Origin: VAZQ01 sp036557705
GTDB taxonomy: Bacteria; Pseudomonadota; Alphaproteobacteria; Rhizobiales; Xanthobacteraceae
Direction of reading: 5' to 3'
Length of the DNA: 64,000 nucleotides
NCBI GenBank assembly: GCA_036557705.1
Contig: DATBHB010000156.1
Span: 61,207 to 125,206, forward strand
The translations under genes and the position numbers were made by a program. Each line of letters begins with the position of its first letter. Within the stretch, counting starts at the first letter, position 1. Below, in pieces: positions 27,627-35,867 of the stretch. The notes below the pieces were generated by a model. It was given only the letters and a program-made list of their open reading frames with translations. It did not search any database and had not been told where the DNA came from.

Positions 27627-28560
27627 TGCGAGTGCCGCCATCCGCCTCCGCAACCAGCATGGAAGGTTCTGGGCGGGTTTCGCGGATAACGAACAGCGCC
27701 TGTGGGGTACATTGCTCGCACCGGCGATTCTTTACATCGTATTGCTCGTCGGTTTCCCGTTCCTGCTGTCGGTCTATTATAGCGTGTCAGATGCCTCGGT
27801 TGGCAGTCGTTCATTGGGCTTCGTTGGCCTCGAAAATTACCGCCGCCTTGTCGAGAGCCAGACATTCTGGGTCGCCCTTCGGAATACCGTGGTGTTCACG
27901 GCGGTTTCGCAGCTCGTGGTGCTCATTCTTGGCAACGTGCTGGCGCTGGCGCTGGTCGCGAATTTCCCCGGCAAGTGGCTGGTTCGCCTCCTCATCCTGC
28001 TGCCTTGGGTGGCTCCCATTTCGCTCGGGAGCGTCGGCTGGCTGTGGATTTTCGATTCGATCTACAGCGTGATCAATTGGACGCTGCGGGCGCTGCATTT
28101 GCTCGGCCCTGCGCAATGGCCGATTTGGCTCGGAACACCCGACCTCGCAATGATCTCGATCATCACCGTGCAGGTCTGGCGAATGCTGCCGCTTGCGGCG
28201 GTCATCATTCTCGCAGGATTGACTTCGATTCCGCATGACATTCACGAGGCTGCTGAGGTCGATGGCGCCGGCTTCTGGCGTCACCTGTTCGAAATCACGC
28301 TGCCTCTGGTGATGCCGGTGGCGCTGGTGGCGCTGTTGTTCGGGATCGTGTTCACCTTTACCGACCTCATCGTTGTCTACGTCCTTACCCGCGGCGGTCC
28401 CTACGACACGACTCAGGTACTGGCCACCTGGGCCTATTTCACGGGAATCCAGGGAGGCGATCTCGCCGGCGGCGCTGCGATCTCACTCTTTCTGTTCCCG
28501 GTCCTCGCCGCCGTCGCCATCGCGTTCCTGCGTTTTGCCCGTCGCGCCGAGGTGGTCTGA
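27610..28560 (+). CDS. ABC importer permease 1 (MalF/UgpA-like)
   Basis: The 316-residue integral membrane protein has about six helices. It starts with a cytoplasmic N terminus, a first helix (LAPAILYIVLLVGFPFLLSVYYS) and the binding-protein-dependent permease EAA loop (HEAAEVDGAGFWRHLFEITLP). The ATG at 27610 lies inside the end of the ATPase gene. A longer open frame upstream (from 27370) only overlaps the ATPase and is not protein-like. Its stop TGA shares bases with the next ATG (TGATG), so translation is coupled to permease 2. Confidence 0.9.
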   Translation: MEARSSASAAIRLRNQHGRFWAGFADNEQRLWGTLLAPAILYIVLLVGFPFLLSVYYSVSDASVGSRSLGFVGLENYRRLVESQTFWVALRNTVVFTAVSQLVVLILGNVLALALVANFPGKWLVRLLILLPWVAPISLGSVGWLWIFDSIYSVINWTLRALHLLGPAQWPIWLGTPDLAMISIITVQVWRMLPLAAVIILAGLTSIPHDIHEAAEVDGAGFWRHLFEITLPLVMPVALVALLFGIVFTFTDLIVVYVLTRGGPYDTTQVLATWAYFTGIQGGDLAGGAAISLFLFPVLAAVAIAFLRFARRAEVV

Positions 28561-29414
28561 TGAAGTTCCCCGCCACACGTGTACGGCGAGCGGCGGCAGC
28601 CGGCGGACATGCCGCCATACTGGTGTTCTTCGTCACGTTCCTGGCGTTTCCGTTCTATTGGATGCTGATTACCGCGTTCAAAACCACGCGCGACCTCTAC
28701 GACACTGCCAATAACCCATATTTGTTCAACGATCCCCCGACCCTCGAGCATCTTCAGGTCCTTTTTGGCCAGACCGAGTATCTGCAATGGCTGATCAATA
28801 CCGGGATTGTCGGCGCCGCGGTCGTCGCGATCACGCTGGTGCTCGCCGTGCCCGCAGGCTACGCATTGGCGCGCATGACCGGGGCCTGGGCTCAGAACCT
28901 CGGCATCGCGATCTTCCTGACCTATCTGGTGCCGCCGACGATCTTATTCATTCCATTTTCCCGCATCGTCGCGGCGCTTGGGCTTCAGGACTCGCTGTGG
29001 TCGCTCGTGCTCGTCTATCCGAGCTTTACCGTCCCATTCTGCACCTGGCTGCTGATGGGATTCTTCAAAGCGATTCCGAGGGAGCTCGAAGAGGCCGCCA
29101 TGATCGACGGCTTAAGCCGCCTCGGCGCGTTCGTGAAAGTTGTCGTCCCCATCTCCACTGCCGGCATACTGACGGCGGTGATCTTCGCGTTTACGCTGGT
29201 GACGCAGGAATTCGTGTACGGCGCGACGTTCATCACGTCTTCCGAGAGCTACACCGTCAGCGTCGGCGTGCCGACATTCCTGGTGCGCGGAGATGTTTAT
29301 TTCTGGGGCTCGATGATGGGTGCTTGCCTCATCGTGAGCCTGCCGATCGCTGTGATCTATAATCTGTTCGTCGATCGGTTTGTTGCGGGGTTCACTGTGG
29401 GCGCCATAAAGTAA
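28560..29414 (+). CDS. ABC importer permease 2 (MalG/UgpE-like)
   Basis: The 284-residue protein has six helices, beginning with HAAILVFFVTFLAFPFYWMLI. The EAA loop EEAAMIDGLSRLGAFVKVVVPIS is present at about residue 180. It completes the importer with the binding protein, ATPase and permease 1. After its stop comes a family D repeat and then an unrelated minus-strand gene, so the operon ends here. Confidence 0.92.
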   Translation: MKFPATRVRRAAAAGGHAAILVFFVTFLAFPFYWMLITAFKTTRDLYDTANNPYLFNDPPTLEHLQVLFGQTEYLQWLINTGIVGAAVVAITLVLAVPAGYALARMTGAWAQNLGIAIFLTYLVPPTILFIPFSRIVAALGLQDSLWSLVLVYPSFTVPFCTWLLMGFFKAIPRELEEAAMIDGLSRLGAFVKVVVPISTAGILTAVIFAFTLVTQEFVYGATFITSSESYTVSVGVPTFLVRGDVYFWGSMMGACLIVSLPIAVIYNLFVDRFVAGFTVGAIK

Positions 29415-29525
29415 TCCATAGGCCAGCCACCCCGCCGGAAGTCCAGGGCGAGGTTCGTCCGCACAGCGGAGGATGTACACGAAAGCCCCCATCAGCTGAG
29501 TACCATATCATGCAGAGTCTAAAAC

Positions 29526-29685
29526 CGTCATCCTGAGGTGCGCGCGCCCGCTTCTTTGGCGCGCGCCTCGAAGGATGATGGCCCATGTCGTGCCCCGTCA
29601 TCCTTCGAGGCTCGCACGCAATCCCCTTCGAGGCTCGCTTCGCTCGCACCTCAGGACGATTGCGTGCGCGCACCTCAGGATGACG
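29526..29685 (-). repeat. Palindromic repeat, family D copy 2
   Basis: This element has the same ends and inner blocks as the copy at 24894-25054 (CGTCATCCTGAGG ... CCTCAGGATGACG), with the inner parts in reversed order, so it is a near-inverted copy. It sits between the convergent permease 2 and NMT1-type genes. The other bases of 29415-29525 show no feature. Confidence 0.82.
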
Positions 29686-29696
29686 AAACGCGCCTA

Positions 29697-30692
29697 TTAC
29701 TTCCCGCCCATTGCCTTTTCGTACCAGCTCAGGTCGATGTACTTGTATGGATCGGTCAGCTTCACTGGCGAGCCTGAGAGCTCGTTGCGCAGCGCCAGCA
29801 GCATTTTGACGCCGTCCATGTTGATGCGCGCGCCCTTGTTGAGGCCGCCCTTCGAAGTCACCATCTCCGTATAAGCCGAATCGAGCTCCTCGTCGCTCAG
29901 CCCCTTGATGTGTTTCTTCATCACCGCGAGCGAGCCAGCCTTGTCGTCGAAGACGTAATTGGTGGCATTGACCTGCGCGCGGACGAAGGCGAGGGTTTCC
30001 GCCTCGTGCGCCTTGGCCCAGGATTCCCGCACGATGATGGTGCTGCCCTGATAGGCGCCGATCGCCTCGGTGGCGTCGCCGAGGAGGTTGTACCCTTCCT
30101 TGATCAGCTTGAGGTGCTCGGGCGGCGAGATGACCGCGGCAACGGCCCGGCCGTCCTTCATGGCGGCGATCCGGTTCGGCGTGCTGCCGACCGGAAGCGC
30201 CGTGTAGTCCTTGTTGAGCGTGAGCCCGTGCATGCCGAGGATCTTCATCAGCACAAGCCCGTAGCCGCTGTTGAGCGCGTCGCTGGCGATCGCCTTGCCT
30301 TTGATGTCGGCGTAGCTTTTGACTTCCGGGCGCGACACGATCTTGTTCATTCCCGAATGCACGCCAAGGATTGCACGCACGTCGAAATTGTCGAATTTCA
30401 CGTCGCCCTGGCCCTCGGCGATCGCGATGGTGTTGTCGAGCGCCGAGGAAGCGAGCTGGTATTTGCCCTCCATCAGGCCGCGCATGGCCGGGCTCGATCC
30501 GCGGGTGATCTCCTGGGTGACATCGAGGCCTTCGCGGGCAAAGAACCCCTTGTCGATAGCGACCCAGATTGGAAGATTGGTCGCGCCCGCAAAGGTCACC
30601 ACCGTGAGCTTCGTCTGCGCTGCCGCCCCCGTGAGCATCGCGGCGCCGAGCGCCGCAGCAGCGATCATCCTGATTGATAATTTCACACTCAT
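29697..30692 (-). CDS. ABC transporter substrate-binding protein, NMT1/SsuA-like
   Basis: The 331-residue protein has a signal peptide (MIAAAALGAAMLTGAAAQ) followed by the NMT1/SsuA fold: TNLPIWVAIDKGFFAREGLDV, then SSPAMRGLMEGKYQLASSA, KGKAIASDALNSGYG and LPVGSTPNRIAAMKDGRA. Relatives bind sulfonates, nitrate, pyrimidine precursors or aromatics. No ATPase or permease of the matching type is adjacent, so it is an orphan here. It is convergent with the ABC operon across a family D repeat. Upstream lies a family C repeat shared with the ligD end. Confidence 0.87.
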   Translation of the reverse strand: MSVKLSIRMIAAAALGAAMLTGAAAQTKLTVVTFAGATNLPIWVAIDKGFFAREGLDVTQEITRGSSPAMRGLMEGKYQLASSALDNTIAIAEGQGDVKFDNFDVRAILGVHSGMNKIVSRPEVKSYADIKGKAIASDALNSGYGLVLMKILGMHGLTLNKDYTALPVGSTPNRIAAMKDGRAVAAVISPPEHLKLIKEGYNLLGDATEAIGAYQGSTIIVRESWAKAHEAETLAFVRAQVNATNYVFDDKAGSLAVMKKHIKGLSDEELDSAYTEMVTSKGGLNKGARINMDGVKMLLALRNELSGSPVKLTDPYKYIDLSWYEKAMGGK

Positions 30693-30768
30693 CGCATTCT
30701 CCCGTCAGTTACAGGGCAGTCCGAGGTCCGGCAAAGCTTATCGGATGATTTGCGCAAGACCAACAGCC

Positions 30769-30941
30769 GTAGCCCGGATTGCGTGATCGCGCCCGAGTAC
30801 TTGCCGACCGGCCCCGAGTCCGGAGCGCGATCACGCAATCCGGGGGACGGAGCGTGCGGGGAACCCCGGATTGGAGCTTGCGCTTGCGGTCGAAGGCGCG
30901 CTTGGACGCGTTCGTGCCGCGCAAGCTCCAATCCGGGCTAC
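30769..30941 (+). repeat. Palindromic repeat array, family C copy 2
   Basis: It starts GTAGCCCGGATTGCGTGATCG, returns as CGCGATCACGCAATCCGGGG, then has GGATTGGAGCTTGCG and the inverted GCAAGCTCCAATCCGGGCTAC at the right end. The right edge (CTAC) contains, on the minus strand, the TAG stop codon of ligD. The members at 20820-21062 and 47238-47398 have the same sub-blocks in other orders. Confidence 0.82.
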
Positions 30942-32896
30942 TGCGCCGAAGGCAGCCGCTGCCGGATCATAAAAATTTCGTGCCAGGGGTCGTCGCGCAA
31001 TGCGTCGAGGCGGCGGCGCAGATTGCCGATGCGAAAGTGATCGGCGCGTACCCGTTCGGAAAGCTCCTCCCATGCCAGCGGCGTCGATACCGATGCCTGC
31101 GGGAGCGCCCGCGTGGAATAAGGTGCAACGGCTGTCGCGCCGCGGCCATTGCGCAGATAATCGATGAAGATGCGCCCGCGCCGGACGCGTTTGGCCATGA
31201 TGGCGACGTAGCGCTCGGGCTGCGCCTTGGCCATCGCGTCCGCGACTGATTGGGTGAATGCCTTGGCCTCGTCCCAGCCGACGACGGGCTCGACAGGAAG
31301 CATGACATGGAGACCTTTGCCGCCGGAGGTCTTTACGAAACTCCTGAGCCCGAATTCTTCCAGCCGCCGGCGCACCTCGAATGCGGCCTCGATGACGGCC
31401 CTCCACGGCACGCCCTCGCCGGGGTCGAGGTCGAAGATCAGCCGGTCCGGCTTTTCCAACTCCGCGACCGTCGAGCCCCAGGGATGGATTTCGAGGATGC
31501 TTGCCTGCACGAGGTCGATCAATCCATCGAGCCAGTCGAGCCAGAGCATCTTCTCCTTTTCACCCACATCAACTTGTCGTATCGCGCCGGTGAGGCCATG
31601 CCAGTAATGCTTGGCGAAGAAACACTTCTCGCTCACGCCCGCCGGACAGCGCACGAGGCTCAAGACCCTGCCGCGGATGTGGGGAAGAATCCATTCCGCA
31701 ATATCGGCATAGAAATCGGCGAGCCCCTGCTTGGTGATGCCCGGCTGCGGCCACAGAATCCGCTCCGGATGCGTGAGCTTCCGGTGCCCCCTCCCTTCCC
31801 TCCCCCGCTTGCGGGGGAGGGTCAGGGAGGGGGCGCGGCTTGAGGAGCTTTCCTTCGGCATTGTTTCGAGGCCGACTTCCTCCGCCGGCCGATCCTCGCG
31901 GATGCCCAGCAACACCGATTGGCGGATCAGGCGATCGGCCGTCCAGCCGCCGAACTCGACTTCGCAGACGAGGCGGGGCGCCGCCCAGCGGACTCCCTTT
32001 TCGGCGCCGGCCGGCAGAGTGTTGCCGAGGCGTGGTTTAGCGGCGGCAATCCTGTCGAGCTCGGCGCGCATCGAGCGCGCCTGATCGCCCGAATAACCGG
32101 TGCCGACGCGGCCGGCATAAAAGAGAATGCCGCCGTCGTAATAGCCAAGCAGAAGGGCGCCGAGCATTCCCCCGGCTGCGGTCGAAGGGACATAACCCAG
32201 GATGACGAATTCCTGGCGCAGCACGCTCTTGGTCTTGAGCCAGTGATCGCCGCGTCCTGCCCGATAGGGAAGGTCGATGCGCTTCGATATGATGCCTTCG
32301 AGGCCGAGCCGGCAGGCATGTTCGAACATGGTCGGGCCATCCTCAGCCAAGTGCTCGCTGAAGCGGATTGGCGAGGCGGCCGGCACTCGCGCCACGATCA
32401 GGTGCAGCAAGTCCTTGCGGTCGCGCAGTCTCGCCCGCGTCAGATCGAAGCCGTCGCAATAGAGGATGTCGAACAGGAAATAGCGAAACCGGTCGCGCCG
32501 GCTCGATTTCAAATCCTGTTGCAGCAGAGTGAAGCTTGGCAGCCCGTCCGAATCCTCGACCACGATCTCGCCGTCGAGCAGCGCCGAGGCAAGTCCAAGC
32601 TCCTTGAGGGCGTCCACTACCGACGAAAACCGATCTGTCCAATCGAGACCCTTGCGGGTGAGAAGGCGGACGCGGCTTCCCTCGATGCGTGCCTGCATCC
32701 GATAGCCGTCGTATTTGATCTCGTGGACCCATTGCGGGCCGCTCGGCGCCCGGCCGGTGACCTGGGGCAGGCTCGGCTCGAGAAAAGCCGGCAGGATCGC
32801 CTTGCGCGCACCGCGAATGGTGCTGGCGTCGGGAGGCGGGTGCTCGCGGCTTTCGCTCACCTCGGTCTTTGCTGCGCGTTTTGCCCGGACTGCCAC
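30938..32896 (-). CDS. ligD: Multifunctional DNA ligase D (ligase-polymerase form without PE domain)
   Basis: The 652-residue end-joining enzyme is ordered ligase then polymerase. The ATP-dependent ligase domain (about 35-345) has catalytic Lys61 in EIKYDGYRM, LLDGEIV, LGLEGIISKR and the C-terminal OB part (CEVEFGGWT). The primase-like polymerase domain (about 372-640) has FDLDPGEGVPW with the DxD metal pair and SGGKGLHVMLP. The phosphoesterase domain of many LigD proteins is absent. Residues ~353-371 (LTLPRKRGREG core) are encoded by a small palindromic repeat sitting exactly in the interdomain linker. The TAG stop lies in a family C repeat. No ku gene is in the window. Confidence 0.92.
   Translation of the reverse strand: MAVRAKRAAKTEVSESREHPPPDASTIRGARKAILPAFLEPSLPQVTGRAPSGPQWVHEIKYDGYRMQARIEGSRVRLLTRKGLDWTDRFSSVVDALKELGLASALLDGEIVVEDSDGLPSFTLLQQDLKSSRRDRFRYFLFDILYCDGFDLTRARLRDRKDLLHLIVARVPAASPIRFSEHLAEDGPTMFEHACRLGLEGIISKRIDLPYRAGRGDHWLKTKSVLRQEFVILGYVPSTAAGGMLGALLLGYYDGGILFYAGRVGTGYSGDQARSMRAELDRIAAAKPRLGNTLPAGAEKGVRWAAPRLVCEVEFGGWTADRLIRQSVLLGIREDRPAEEVGLETMPKESSSSRAPSLTLPRKRGREGRGHRKLTHPERILWPQPGITKQGLADFYADIAEWILPHIRGRVLSLVRCPAGVSEKCFFAKHYWHGLTGAIRQVDVGEKEKMLWLDWLDGLIDLVQASILEIHPWGSTVAELEKPDRLIFDLDPGEGVPWRAVIEAAFEVRRRLEEFGLRSFVKTSGGKGLHVMLPVEPVVGWDEAKAFTQSVADAMAKAQPERYVAIMAKRVRRGRIFIDYLRNGRGATAVAPYSTRALPQASVSTPLAWEELSERVRADHFRIGNLRRRLDALRDDPWHEIFMIRQRLPSAQ
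31787..31834 (+). repeat. Small palindromic repeat inside ligD linker (family E relative)
   Basis: CCCTCCCTTCCCTCCCCCGC is followed by TTGCGGGGGAGGG and GGGAGGGGGC, which makes a strong hairpin. It codes on the minus strand for LTLPRKRGREG, a peptide often produced when such repeats lie inside alphaproteobacterial genes. It sits between the ligase and polymerase domains, so both domains stay intact. Confidence 0.75.
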
Positions 32897-32960
32897 TAGG
32901 CTGTTTTCCGCTCAGGTTGGACGGCTAATTGAGCAAGGCAACCCGCGGGCCGCGCGCTCC

Positions 32961-33157
32961 ACCTCTCCCCAAAGGGGAGAGGTCGCACGCGCTTCAGCGC
33001 GGGCGGGTGAGGGGGGCCGGATCCACCGAGGTGCTCGAACCCCCTTACCCCAACCCTCTCCCATCGCAAGTCGGGCTTGCCCGACTTGCGCATTGATAAT
33101 GCCCAGCGCGGGACAAGCCCGCGCTGGGTGGGGAGAGGGAGTCCACCGAGTTCGCGG
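32961..33157 (+). repeat. Dispersed palindromic repeat, family E copy 2 (fills the 32.9-33.2 kb gap)
   Basis: The gap between ligD and the BRCT gene consists almost entirely of this element. It matches 2572-2765 over its length: the CTCCCCAAAGGGGAG start, GCAAGTCGGGCTTGCCCGACTTGC centre and GCGCGGGACAAGCCCGCGC end, with a local difference around 33090-33105. Here it is intergenic, whereas the other copy is inside an open frame. Confidence 0.85.
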
Positions 33158-33212
33158 CCCGAATGTGCATCTATTCGTGGCGGGTGCCGGCCTCGACGCG
33201 AGTGAAGTGGTT

Positions 33213-34319
33213 TCATAAAGAGTGGGCGCGCTGCATTTCGCAGTATTTCAACGCCTGCCTGGCGCGGGAGGCCCATTCGGAATGCCTGTCCAGCGCCAGA
33301 TAGCGTCGCCAGCAGGCTGCGGCCTCGGCATGGCGTTCCTGGCGCTGGTGGACGAGGCCGAGATTGAAAAGCGCGTCGGCATAGTCCGGATCGGCATCGA
33401 GCGCGCGCTCCAGGCAGCGGCGGGCTTCGTCCGACCGGCCGCGGTCGTCGAGAATGTCGGCGAGATTGTACCAGGCTTCGGCAAAGTCGGGGTCGGCTTT
33501 GATCGCGGCCCTGTAGGCCGCTTCGGCCTCGATGCTGCGGCCGAGCGAGCGAAGCAGATTGCCGAGGTTGAATGCCGCAGCCGGATCGGCCGCATCGAGG
33601 CGCATGACTTTGCGATAGAGGCGCTCGGCGGTTTCGAGGTCCTTCGCCTGCTCGGCCGCCTGCGCCGCTTCGAACAAATCGTCGGCATCCTCCCGCGAAC
33701 CGTCGACCGGCAGCATGAACTGCCCGCTCTTGTCGATCCGCCCTTGCACATGCTCGACCAGAATGGCGTCGCCCGCCGCCGGGTAGAGCCGCAGGTTGCC
33801 GGGCGCGGCCTCGGGCAGCCATTTGCGAATCTCGTGCAGGCTTTTCGTAATCGTCGAGAGCCCAACGCCGCACTCAAGCAGGGCCGCCAGTTGCCGCGCC
33901 GCCGCGACATCGCGGAAGCCATAACGGCCTTCGCGGCAGTCGAGCAGCCCGAAGGCTGTCAGGCGATCGATCACTTCGAGCGGCAGCGCGCTCAATGACG
34001 CCAGCTGCCCCGCCGAATAGGTTTTGACGGTATCGTCGGGACTTGCTCGTCCGCCCCATTCGAGGAAGCGCCGCTCGCTCGCGATCGGCACGCCATACGA
34101 CTTGGCGAGGCTCAGGCTTTTCGACGGCTGCCCGTCGGGCAAGAGCGGCCAGCCGAGTTCGCCGACCACGAGGACGGCGGTCTTTCGAGTTACGCCGCGG
34201 CGCGGCGAGCCGCCCTGCCGGCGCACGAGCGCAAACGCCTCCTCCCGCTTCATCGAGGCGAGCCGCCCGGTGAAAGCGACGGTACGCGTAAGCGGTGAAT
34301 TCCTCGGTTGCTCGGCCAT
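33213..34319 (-). CDS. BRCT - MerR-like HTH - TPR protein
   Basis: The 368-residue protein has an unusual domain order. Residues ~10-90 form a BRCT-like domain (TVAFTGRLASMKREEAFALVRRQGG, then VLVVGELGWPL). Residues ~100-170 resemble a MerR-type helix-turn-helix (YSAGQLASLSALPLEVIDRLTAFGLLDCREGRYGFRDVAAARQLAALLE). The rest is at least four TPR units (AERLYRKVMRLDAADPAAAFNLGNLLRSLGR and so on). The ATG at 34319 is chosen because the BRCT region starts soon after; a TTG at 34370 is possible. BRCT domains bind phosphoproteins or DNA in repair complexes, and ligD lies just downstream on the same strand. A role with end joining is inference. Confidence 0.85.
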   Translation of the reverse strand: MAEQPRNSPLTRTVAFTGRLASMKREEAFALVRRQGGSPRRGVTRKTAVLVVGELGWPLLPDGQPSKSLSLAKSYGVPIASERRFLEWGGRASPDDTVKTYSAGQLASLSALPLEVIDRLTAFGLLDCREGRYGFRDVAAARQLAALLECGVGLSTITKSLHEIRKWLPEAAPGNLRLYPAAGDAILVEHVQGRIDKSGQFMLPVDGSREDADDLFEAAQAAEQAKDLETAERLYRKVMRLDAADPAAAFNLGNLLRSLGRSIEAEAAYRAAIKADPDFAEAWYNLADILDDRGRSDEARRCLERALDADPDYADALFNLGLVHQRQERHAEAAACWRRYLALDRHSEWASRARQALKYCEMQRAHSL

Positions 34320-34380
34320 CGTCGGAACGGGTTTAGGAAGCCGAATCTGTCCTTTACCCGATTGTGTCAAGTCAAACGCA

Positions 34381-34411
34381 ATTGCGGCCGGCCCAAAGGG
34401 CCGACCGCAAT
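34381..34411 (-). terminator. Hairpin after the small secreted protein gene
   Basis: ATTGCGGCCGGCCC-AAA-GGGCCGACCGCAAT pairs with a single mismatch. On the minus strand it follows the stop of the 34435-34662 gene by 23 bases and is followed by a weak T-rich stretch (TTGCGTTTGACTT). A terminator is likely but the U-tract is poor. Confidence 0.55.
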
Positions 34412-34434
34412 CGAAGGCCTTGCCGGCATGGAGA

Positions 34435-34662
34435 TTAGTCGCCGAGATTTTCCCGGATGCCCTGATCCTGAATCTTCATGTAGGTCGGCTCTTTCGCCGT
34501 GTTTGCCGCGCGCACCGTAGCGAAGCTCAGGTAGGTGCTTGCTGGCACTTGTCGCGCGCTCGCTGAGGGATGGCGAACGCTGTGCCTGGGAGCCGCGACG
34601 GAGGCGGAAGCGGTAGCGAGAACGAGCGCAACCGAAAGTGCGATTTTCGACTTGGTCAACAT
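34435..34662 (-). CDS. Small secreted protein of unknown function
   Basis: The 75-residue product has a clear signal peptide (KIALSVALVLATASASVAAP) and a short mature part rich in Ser, Arg and Ala ending QDQGIRENLGD. The ATG at 34662 has AAGGAGA 8 bases upstream, among the best ribosome sites in the window, so expression is likely. Similar small exported proteins are common in Bradyrhizobium-like genomes. No function is assigned. Confidence 0.75.
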   Translation of the reverse strand: MLTKSKIALSVALVLATASASVAAPRHSVRHPSASARQVPASTYLSFATVRAANTAKEPTYMKIQDQGIRENLGD

Positions 34663-34869
34663 GGCGGTATCTCCTTTTGCGCCGAGATCAAGGACCTTCC
34701 TTGATCGTGATGAGCACAAAAATGTGCGAACACACCGGCGCTTTCTATTGACCAAAGGTCTTGTTTGGGCTGACAGAAGTCTGGGGCGCAAACGAAACGG
34801 CCCGACGTAAGGCAATACTGCGGTACTGGTACCGGGCGCTTCGCTGGGCGGCGCAGCTCCAAAAACTAA

Positions 34870-35018
34870 CTGTCGTCCCGGCCGAGCGGTCTACTACAGC
34901 GGCGCCAGGGCCGCTGTAGACGCGAGAGCCGGGACCCGTTGTGCGGCGCGCTTGGAAAGATGGGTCCCGGATCGATCTCGCCGGACTCGGGGGCCGGCTC
35001 GGTAGTCCGGGACGACAG
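34870..35018 (+). repeat. Palindromic repeat, family F (in the 34.7-35.1 kb gap)
   Basis: The ends CTGTCGTCCCGG (34870-34881) and CCGGGACGACAG (35007-35018) are perfect inverted repeats. Inside are TCTACTACAGCGGC with GCCGCTGTAGA, and GAGCCGGGACCC with GGGTCCCGG. No gene is visible in 34663-35120. The 35019-35120 part probably holds the promoter of the next small gene. Confidence 0.78.
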
Positions 35019-35120
35019 CGATGGATTTCATCGGCGGTCGGTCCGGTCCCAGCCGGTGGGGAACTCACCATCAGGGTGGATCACTACCTCTTATCCGCTC
35101 CAATGTGGTAAGCCATCGCC

Positions 35121-35324
35121 ATGGTCAAAACACTGGAACAGGCAATAGCGGAAGTGGCAGCACTGGCGGAGAGCGATCAGGAACAGATCGGTCGGCGGCT
35201 CCTGTCGCACGTTGAGAAGCTTCGCCGCTTGCGCGAGGAACTGGACAAGGGAGCAGGTTCCCTTGACGCCGGGAAGGGAATGGCGTTCAGCATCGATGAA
35301 TTGATTGAGCGAAAGACACGCTAG
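35121..35324 (+). CDS. Small antitoxin-like protein
   Basis: The 67-residue protein is charged and helical (VKTLEQAIAEVAALAESDQEQIGRRLLSHVEKL), ending in FSIDELIERKTR. The layout of an N-terminal helix pair and C-terminal tail fits ParD/RelB-type antitoxins that bind a ParE/RelE toxin. The next reading frame begins 1 base after its stop (ATG at 35326) and resembles a ParE-family toxin interrupted by a stop codon. The pair is a type II toxin-antitoxin module whose toxin has decayed. The start ATG at 35121 has no strong ribosome site. Confidence 0.65.
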   Translation: MVKTLEQAIAEVAALAESDQEQIGRRLLSHVEKLRRLREELDKGAGSLDAGKGMAFSIDELIERKTR

Positions 35325-35325
35325 C

Positions 35326-35466
35326 ATGACCGCAAGCCGGGGGACGGCAGTGTGGTCGCCGGAAGCCGTGGCCGATGTGGAGCAAATTTGGGATTACTAG
35401 GAGCGGATTGCTGGCAGGCACACGGCAGAGCGCATCGCTCGCGAAATCGCCGATGATTGGATCAGT
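35326..35466 (+). pseudogene. ParE/RelE-type toxin remnant with in-frame stop
   Basis: The frame from ATG 35326 reads VWSPEAVADVEQIWDY, then TAG (35398-35400), then ERIAGRHTAERIAREIADDW. The WSPEA.ADxExIWDYxE...AERI.REI pattern is that of the ParE toxin N-terminal half. A single base change (TAC to TAG) makes the stop. The expected C-terminal strands are missing; sequence after 35470 no longer matches. It is preceded by its likely antitoxin. Confidence 0.7.
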
Positions 35467-35624
35467 AACCAGCAACGACACACGTGCCGGAGAGAGCGGT
35501 TAGCTCGCCGAAAACTCCTACCGTCCCAGTCAAACTCGGGGCCGCCCGAGTTTAACCTCGTTAATACCTGGCCAAGGTCGGGGAAACCCGACTTTGGCTG
35601 GAGGGGGAGGGTCGCTCGCCGAGC

Positions 35625-35867
35625 TCATGGAGATCGGGATCGCTCGAATGCGGGCGCAAGCGCAACCAATGGCGCAGACCCCAGCTTAACGCCGAGGTCT
35701 GACAGGACAGTCGCGATACTATCGAGGGTGCCCGCGACGTGCGCATAGCGCAAAAGATTAAGCGTCGTCAGCTCCGGCGATGAAGTCTTCATGCATCCGG
35801 CATCCGTCTTGCGATCGATGATGGCTGGCGCAATCGAGGCTAGCTCTTTGCGGTAGACAAATGAGAT
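35625..35867 (-). pseudogene. AbiEi-like antitoxin C-terminal remnant
   Basis: On the minus strand an 80-codon stretch without ATG reads SFVYRKELASIAP, DRKTDAGCMKTSSPELTTL, NLLRYAHVAGTLDSIATVL, SDLGVKLGSAPLVALAPAFE and then a stop (35625-35627). The block TSSPELTTLNLLRYxxxAGxLDxIATVLxDL matches the pattern I know from the C-terminal domain of AbiEi-family type IV antitoxins. Upstream the frame is closed by a stop, and no winged-helix N terminus is seen. This is a decayed fragment. The family call is from memory of the motif and needs a profile search. Confidence 0.5.
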
